Source of the DNA: an uncultured Lachnospiraceae bacterium
GTDB lineage: Bacteria; Bacillota; Clostridia; Lachnospirales; Lachnospiraceae
Direction of reading: 5' to 3'
DNA length: 36,111 nucleotides
NCBI GenBank assembly: GCA_910587905.1
Contig: CAJUOF010000061.1
Coordinates: forward strand, 1-36,111
Numbering within the stretch: position 1 is the stretch's first letter; every line of letters begins with the position of its first letter. Both the position numbers and the translations under genes were made by a program. Positions 31,017-36,111 of this stretch are shown here, piece after piece. The notes under the pieces were generated by a model. That model was not told the DNA's origin. It ran no database searches and was given only the letters and a program-made list of their open reading frames with translations.

Positions 31017-32567
31017 GCTTATTTCAAACTTCCAATGAATATCTATCTCCTTTGTCTCATATACGATAACCTTTTCTATCGCATCATACATATTCCGCCG
31101 CATCTCACTCTCCGCTTTCGCCAGCAAATCCGCCGATGTTTCTAATGTTTTTAGCCGCATGCTCTCTTCCTTTTGTTTTCTGACCGCTTCCTCTTCCTGC
31201 TCCTGCAACTTTACAAACTGTGCCTGCAATTTTTCTTTCCACCGTAACAGCCTATTCTTCTCTTTTAAGAATGTGTCTTTGTCAAATTTGCCATCCCGAT
31301 ACTGCTCATACAGCGTCAGATTCTCCGAAGCAAACGCATCCAGCTTTTTTTGGACAACTTTCCGGGCATTCCGATATTCTGCCGGCAGGTCTGGCTGCGG
31401 CTTCGATTGTATCTTTTTATATGTCTCGTCCATCAACATAAGCTGCGCTTTATAGGCGGCCAAAACAACCTCCTCAATTTCCCTTCGGCTCCATCTGACC
31501 CTGCAGCATGGGGAATCTGTGCGGTAAAGCTTCGTCGCACAAGAATAATATTCATCGTTTCCAAAGGTTTTTCTCAGGCGTCTGCCGCAATAGGCGCAGT
31601 AATAAACCCTGTCCGAAACATCTTTTCGTTGTGCCACTTTGTACTTTACTTTTCGAATTTTTGCATTTGCCGCCTCATATTCATCGTGGGTCACGATTGC
31701 TTCATGCTGATTTTCCACGATAACCCACTCCTCCGGCCTCCGTTTCCGCTGCACCGGCGCCCGTATCGTCTCATTCTCACATTTAAAGCTCACCATGGCG
31801 CCCGTATACTTATAATCCCGTATAATACGCAAAACCGCCTGGTGGCTCCACATGGCATCGCTGTACATGTCCTTTCTGTTAAGCTGCTTATATTCCATGG
31901 GGGTCAAAATCCGTTTTGCATTCAGCTTTGCCGCTATTTCCGTGGATTTCATCCCAGCGATCGCCGACTCAAAGATTTCCCGCACCACCGGCGCTGTTAC
32001 CGGATCCGGAACCATCTCATGTTTAACCCCCTCTTTCTTCTTATACCCATATGGACAATGTGTGATATATTTCCCTTTGGACATTTTCAGATGCATGGCG
32101 GATTTGACCTTTTCGGAAAGATCCTGGCTGTATCGCTGATAAATTAAATTTCGAAAGGCCACATCAATTCCGCCAGTTGTTCCTATATAATTCTCGCTGT
32201 CATAGTGATCATTGACAGAAATGAACCGGACACCCAAAAACGGAAAAATATGTTCCAGATAATCACCGACCTCCAGATAATTCCGCCCGAACCGGGAAAG
32301 ATCTTTTACAACGATACAGGCAATGTCACCATTCTTCACCGCCTCCAGCATACGCTTAAATTCTGGTCGCTCAAAATTGGTACCTGTAAAGCCGTCATCC
32401 ACAAATTCTACCATCGAAAGGTCTCTCAAATCGGCATGCTCCCGGATGTATCGCTGTACCAGAAGACGCTGACTGCCAATACTGTCGCTTTCGTCTTTCA
32501 ACAGATTATTTTTCAAATCTACGTCGTCCTGAGACAGCCTTAGATATACTGCAAGACCGTTTACCAT
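31011..32567 (-). CDS. Large serine recombinase, third of three
   Basis: Site-specific DNA integrase/excisionase of the resolvase-like large serine class, 518 residues. The catalytic serine is Ser12 (VYLRLS). The resolvase domain continues with DDGFTGTNFERPEF, VKDLSRFGRNYLE and FPFLGVRFISVND. A recombinase domain (about 165-290) follows, then a zinc ribbon (CAYCGRRL, later CATKLYRTDSPCC) and a long coiled coil (about 400-470). It starts three bases after the second recombinase and is clearly paralogous but divergent. No defect is seen. Confidence 0.92.
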   Translation of the reverse strand: MVNGLAVYLRLSQDDVDLKNNLLKDESDSIGSQRLLVQRYIREHADLRDLSMVEFVDDGFTGTNFERPEFKRMLEAVKNGDIACIVVKDLSRFGRNYLEVGDYLEHIFPFLGVRFISVNDHYDSENYIGTTGGIDVAFRNLIYQRYSQDLSEKVKSAMHLKMSKGKYITHCPYGYKKKEGVKHEMVPDPVTAPVVREIFESAIAGMKSTEIAAKLNAKRILTPMEYKQLNRKDMYSDAMWSHQAVLRIIRDYKYTGAMVSFKCENETIRAPVQRKRRPEEWVIVENQHEAIVTHDEYEAANAKIRKVKYKVAQRKDVSDRVYYCAYCGRRLRKTFGNDEYYSCATKLYRTDSPCCRVRWSRREIEEVVLAAYKAQLMLMDETYKKIQSKPQPDLPAEYRNARKVVQKKLDAFASENLTLYEQYRDGKFDKDTFLKEKNRLLRWKEKLQAQFVKLQEQEEEAVRKQKEESMRLKTLETSADLLAKAESEMRRNMYDAIEKVIVYETKEIDIHWKFEISL

Positions 32568-32570
32568 CTG

Positions 32571-34271
32571 TCACGCAACCTCCCTCCGTATCCGTTCACA
32601 CTCATCGAACAAATCCTCAAACTCATTCATATAGCGAAATTCAATGGATATGTGATTATCCGCATATAGCTTGATCTCTTTCACCATGGCATCAAGCATC
32701 ATCGAATCCAGGGTCTCCGCCTTATAAAATCTGGAAACAAACTGCTCCCATCTCCTTTCCCCCTGCTCTGCATCCGCCGCTTTGACCCGGACACTCTGCA
32801 GTTCGCATAGCTCCTGTTCAAGAGAGGCCAATTCTTCCTGATACCGCTTTTTTGCGTAAAAATATTCATCCTGTGTGAGGATTCCTGATTTCAGGTCGGT
32901 ATAAAGAGAAGCATACAAGCTTTTTCGCCGGTCAATTTCCTTTTGGATATCCTGAAGCCGTGTGCCTGGCGCAATCTGATTTGTTTTTTCCTTTTCCTTC
33001 GCGATCAACGCTTTCAAAACCTCCTGGGTATCCATAAACACCTCCATCTGTTTCCGCAGCGTTGCAAGAACAGCCTCATCCAGGTCCACGGCCCTGATGC
33101 TTTTCTTCGGACATGCGGTATCTCCAAGCTCAATATTTTCCGGACATTTATAATTATAATAGACCACGGTCCCGCTTCGTTTGGACGTATTATAGGAATG
33201 GACCTGCTTGATCACACGTCCGCAGTCTGCGCACCTTAGAAGCGAGCCATAAGGGTTTTTCCGTTTCGGAAGATTTGCATACTTCCCATAATTTTTTCTG
33301 GCTGACTGGCTGTTTCTGGCCGTAACCTTCTGGACTTTTGTCCACAATTCCATACTGACAATCGGCTCATGGGTATGTTCCGCCACATCCCATTCCGACT
33401 GGTCTGTCCAATGAAAGGGGATTCCCTTATAAAGACAGCTTCCGCTCCGTCCCTGTGCAAGGTTCCCAATATATACAACATTTTGCAGCAAGTCAGAAAG
33501 GACATGTCGATTCCAGGGCAGATCAGAACCCTTTTTATTGTTGTTGGTAATAATTCCCCGCTCAAACCGGAGCCGCCCCGGCGAAGGAATCCCTTTTTCA
33601 TTCAGAATTCTTGTAATCGTGCCGATACCGGCGCCCCCGGCTCGCAGCTCAAAAATCTCAACTACAAAAGGAGCAGACTCCGGGTCGATAATCAAATGAT
33701 TTTTATCTTTCGGGTCTTTCAGATAACCATAAGGCGCATAATTTCCGATATATTCTCCCCGCAGGCGCTTCTGTTTCAATGCCGTGCCGACTTTCCGGGA
33801 TATGTCTTTCGCATATACGTCATTGACAACATTTTTTAAGGACGCACCCAGTTCGTCACTGGAGGTCAGCATGGCACTGTCATAATTGTCATTGACGGCA
33901 ATAAAGCGAACTCCAAGAAAGGGAAAAATCTTTTCAATAAAATCGCCTGCTTCCACATAATTACGTCCCAGACGGGATAAGTCCTTCATAATAATACAGT
34001 TGATTTTCCCGTTTTTGACATCACAAAGCAACCGGTTAAATTCCGGACGCTCAAAGTCTGTCCCAGTGAAACCGTTATCTGCATAGACATCCACAAGTAC
34101 CAAATAGGGTCTGGAGTTAACATATTCCATCAGGAAATTTTTCTGATTCTCCATGGAATCTGCATCTTTTTTCCCATTATCCAGGACAGACAGACGAAGA
34201 TAGATCCCAACACGGAAAATATCTGCCTCTTTGGCGGATACAGTCCCTTTTTTTCGAGATGTACGGGCCAT
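32571..34271 (-). CDS. Large serine recombinase, second of three
   Basis: 566 residues. Catalytic Ser28 (GIYLRLS), then DNGFTGTDFERPEF, MKDLSRLGRNYVE and FPFLGVRFIAVND. It has a recombinase domain, a zinc ribbon (CADCGRVI ... YKCPENIELGDTACPKK) and a C-terminal coiled coil (about 430-500). The ATG lies two bases after the first recombinase's stop codon, behind AGGAGGTGAT, so the genes form one operon. The short basic N-terminal extension (MARTSRKKG) is not shared with the other two. Confidence 0.92.
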   Translation of the reverse strand: MARTSRKKGTVSAKEADIFRVGIYLRLSVLDNGKKDADSMENQKNFLMEYVNSRPYLVLVDVYADNGFTGTDFERPEFNRLLCDVKNGKINCIIMKDLSRLGRNYVEAGDFIEKIFPFLGVRFIAVNDNYDSAMLTSSDELGASLKNVVNDVYAKDISRKVGTALKQKRLRGEYIGNYAPYGYLKDPKDKNHLIIDPESAPFVVEIFELRAGGAGIGTITRILNEKGIPSPGRLRFERGIITNNNKKGSDLPWNRHVLSDLLQNVVYIGNLAQGRSGSCLYKGIPFHWTDQSEWDVAEHTHEPIVSMELWTKVQKVTARNSQSARKNYGKYANLPKRKNPYGSLLRCADCGRVIKQVHSYNTSKRSGTVVYYNYKCPENIELGDTACPKKSIRAVDLDEAVLATLRKQMEVFMDTQEVLKALIAKEKEKTNQIAPGTRLQDIQKEIDRRKSLYASLYTDLKSGILTQDEYFYAKKRYQEELASLEQELCELQSVRVKAADAEQGERRWEQFVSRFYKAETLDSMMLDAMVKEIKLYADNHISIEFRYMNEFEDLFDECERIRREVA

Positions 34272-34273
34272 TT

Positions 34274-35956
34274 TTATATCACCTCCTGTTTTGGTAGAAC
34301 CACTTCGCTCCCATCAGCCTGCTGTTCTTTCAAAAAAGACATAATGTCCGCGAATTGGTCCCTCTGACGAAAAACTACTTCTATCTCGGAATCCTCAAAA
34401 ACCCGTATCCTCTCAATTAAATGAACAACCACGAGGCGGGAGATTTCCGAAATATTTTTATATTTCCGAAACTGTGAAAGCCAGCTTTGCTGCTCGCTTA
34501 ATCCCTGCTGAATGTTGGATTTATCACGGATCAGCTGGTCGAGAACCTGCTTTGCCTCGTCGATTCTGGCAGCAAATTCCTCCTTCAATGTGAGGAACTC
34601 TTCTCTAGTCAGGATCCCTGCACGAAGATCCTCATAGACTCCAAGCCGCAGCACGTTATTTTTCTCAATCACCTGGCTCTGGTATTCCATATTGGCCTCT
34701 ATCTTTTTGATCTCAGACCTTTCCCATGAAAGCGCCTCTATTTGCTGCATGGCCCGGTCCATATCCAGGATCGTCCGAATCTGCTGCTGCACTGTTACCA
34801 GCACCGCCTGGTCAAGAATATCCTCCCGGATGCTGTGCTTGCTGCAGACCGTGCGGTTTGCCTTGTTTGCACTGCAAACATAATAGACATATCTTTTCCC
34901 ACCGCCGTTCACCGTCTTCCTGACCACGGGAGCCCCGCAATCTCCGCAGAATATACGGCCACAATAAGAATGCACCGCAGTTTGTTCTGCACCGGCGCGG
35001 GTGTCTTCTCGCAAAATCTGTTGTACCATATCAAACTGGGGGCGGGATATGATGGCCTCATGCCGGTTTTCCACACGCACCCATTCGCTTTCACATTTGT
35101 AGATCAGTTTCTTTGTTTTATAATTAGGGGTTGTGCGTTTTCCCTGTACCATTACCCCTGTGTATATTTCATTCTTTAAAATCCTTCTGACGGCCACATG
35201 GTTCCACAGCGTCTTCCCGCTTGTCTTAAATCCCGTCTTCAGTCTGCTACCTCTCGCTTTCTTATATTCCATGGGGGATAAAACCCCAAGTTCATTTAAT
35301 CTGGCGGCAATCCGGTTCGGGCTTAAACCCTCCACCTTCCATTTAAAAATATCACGCACGATATCTGCCGCATATTCGTCAATCACGAGGTGGTTCTTAT
35401 TTTCCGGGTCCTTTTCGTATCCATATACAGCAAAGCTGGCAATACATTCACCCTGGCGCCGTTTGATATCCAGATTGCTCCGGACCTTTACAGAAATATC
35501 ACGGCTATAGGAATCATTGATCAAATTTTTAAATGGAATAACAATACTGTCCGCACTGCCCGCATAGTCCGTATCAAAACCGTCATTGACCGCAATAAAG
35601 CGGATTCCCAGCTGCGGAAAAATCTTTTCGATATATTTTCCACATTCGATATAATCTCTTCCAAACCGGGAAAGATCCTTGACAATGATACAATTTATCT
35701 TTCCACACCGCACATCATCCATCATGCGCTTGAACTCCGGCCGTTCAAAATTTGTTCCTGTCCGTCCATCGTCTTTATACTCATCGTATAATTCCATTTC
35801 CCGGTGTTTCGCCAAAAAATCCATAAGCAGCTCTCTCTGATTATGGATACTGTTGCTCTCGGATTTTCCGTTTCCGGCAAAAGAAAAATCGCCATCATCC
35901 TTCGACAAGCGCAGGTAGATGGCGACCTTATAAATCTGGTCTGTCATATGAATCAT
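34274..35956 (-). CDS. Large serine recombinase, first of three
   Basis: 560 residues from the ATG at 35956, which has AAAAGGAG before it; the frame opens 47 codons earlier, but that part contains the probable promoter. Catalytic Ser18 (AIYLRLS), then DDGRTGTNFERPEF, VKDLSRFGRDYIE and FPQLGIRFIAVND. A recombinase domain follows, then a zinc ribbon (CGDCGAPV ... YYVCSANKANRTVCSKH) and a coiled coil. It heads the three-gene recombinase operon. The FERPEF and KDLSR blocks are shared by all three, but outside these they diverge widely, so they are not recent duplicates. Confidence 0.92.
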   Translation of the reverse strand: MIHMTDQIYKVAIYLRLSKDDGDFSFAGNGKSESNSIHNQRELLMDFLAKHREMELYDEYKDDGRTGTNFERPEFKRMMDDVRCGKINCIIVKDLSRFGRDYIECGKYIEKIFPQLGIRFIAVNDGFDTDYAGSADSIVIPFKNLINDSYSRDISVKVRSNLDIKRRQGECIASFAVYGYEKDPENKNHLVIDEYAADIVRDIFKWKVEGLSPNRIAARLNELGVLSPMEYKKARGSRLKTGFKTSGKTLWNHVAVRRILKNEIYTGVMVQGKRTTPNYKTKKLIYKCESEWVRVENRHEAIISRPQFDMVQQILREDTRAGAEQTAVHSYCGRIFCGDCGAPVVRKTVNGGGKRYVYYVCSANKANRTVCSKHSIREDILDQAVLVTVQQQIRTILDMDRAMQQIEALSWERSEIKKIEANMEYQSQVIEKNNVLRLGVYEDLRAGILTREEFLTLKEEFAARIDEAKQVLDQLIRDKSNIQQGLSEQQSWLSQFRKYKNISEISRLVVVHLIERIRVFEDSEIEVVFRQRDQFADIMSFLKEQQADGSEVVLPKQEVI

Positions 35957-35968
35957 TGCGCTGCTCCT

Positions 35969-36077
35969 TTTCTGAATATTACGAAAGTCCGTACTAAACA
36001 GCCAGAGTAGCCGCTGATTTTGTCCAACTATATTGTAACATGAGCAGACATAAAAATCCAGCCGTTTCTGAATATTA
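35969..36077. repeat. 13-base direct repeat in the recombinase promoter region
   Basis: TTTCTGAATATTA occurs at 35969-35981 and again at 36065-36077, bracketing the likely promoter; it could be a regulator or recombinase binding site. Confidence 0.5.
36032..36040 (-). promoter_or_regulatory. Possible extended -10 promoter of the recombinase operon
   Basis: Minus-strand TGTTACAAT (36040-36032) fits TG-n-TATAAT with one mismatch; the -35 (TGGATT, 36060-36055) is poor. It lies 76 bases before the first recombinase. Confidence 0.4.
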
Positions 36078-36111
36078 ACTGTGGTATTTTCTTCCACTAC
36101 ATGGACGCTAT

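Larger units (their letters stand above)
29401..36111. mobile_element. Serine-recombinase mobile element inserted in spoVT (right end outside window)
   Basis: The region from the spoVT junction to the window edge is visibly more A/T-rich than the host genes. It carries, in transcription order, three tandem large serine recombinases and an AbiEi/AbiEii pair, ending at spoVT codon 16. Large serine recombinases normally sit at an element end near the att site, as here. The cargo and the far end lie beyond base 36111; the first codons of spoVT (MKATGIVRRI-like) do not occur in the window, as expected if they lie at that far end. Confidence 0.85.

Noticed and set aside
29446-36111. Prophage
   Set aside because: No structural, packaging or lysis genes are visible in the part of the element within the window; it may still be a prophage or conjugative element beyond the edge.
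1-36111. CRISPR arrays, tRNA and rRNA genes
   Set aside because: No regularly spaced repeats, cloverleaf candidates or rRNA-like sequence were found on either strand by eye.

Overview
The window is a stretch of a spore-forming, anaerobic Firmicutes chromosome, most likely a gut-type clostridium of the Lachnospiraceae. The evidence is the sporulation/division cluster spoVT-mazG-hup-rqcP-yabP-yabQ-divIC-spoIIE-tilS-hpt-ftsH (all on the minus strand), strong Shine-Dalgarno sequences, sigma-A promoters, an ilv/leu operon and a GC-rich host backbone. Bases 1-49 are not genomic: they are an Illumina P7/index/read-2 adapter left on the assembly, so base 50 is the real contig end and ilvD is truncated there.

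Layout. (a) 50-1740: end of a minus-strand branched-chain amino-acid operon, leuB then ilvD (cut), with a strong promoter and a 245-nt leader. (b) 1761-3680: a stand-alone AAA-ATPase/PD-(D/E)XK gene lying between two near-identical terminator repeats. (c) 3686-13215: a nine-gene minus-strand catabolic operon, in order of transcription: lipoprotein binding protein, ABC ATPase, enolase-superfamily enzyme, fused two-domain ABC permease, a small DgpB/CGDB-like protein, a DgpC-like TIM barrel, a Gfo/Idh/MocA oxidoreductase (DgpA-like), an EamA transporter and a second TIM-barrel isomerase. A divergent GntR/UTRA regulator (13419-14198) and palindromic operators lie between. The set resembles C-glycoside deglycosidase clusters (oxidise the sugar at C3, then eliminate the aglycone) joined to its own importer and acid-sugar dehydratase. 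(d) 14279-16543, plus strand: pncB and plsC. (e) 16622-20217, minus strand: an FAD oxidoreductase with a Rieske domain, and a GH13 amylase. (f) 20599-29445, minus strand: the conserved ftsH ... spoVT block; spoIIE has a Spo0A-type promoter with a 21-bp spacer. (g) 29401-36111: a more A/T-rich mobile element carrying an AbiE toxin-antitoxin pair and three tandem large serine recombinases; it runs off the right edge of the window.

The two most interesting points are the candidate C-glycoside operon, and the mobile element whose end lies inside the 5' coding region of spoVT. The usual first residues of SpoVT have been replaced by element-encoded ones, and normal SpoVT sequence resumes exactly at Asp-Asp-Leu-Gly. 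This looks like a skin-like sporulation-gene-interrupting element, or an element that supplies a new N-terminus. All functional assignments are from motif reading and gene order only; no database search was run.
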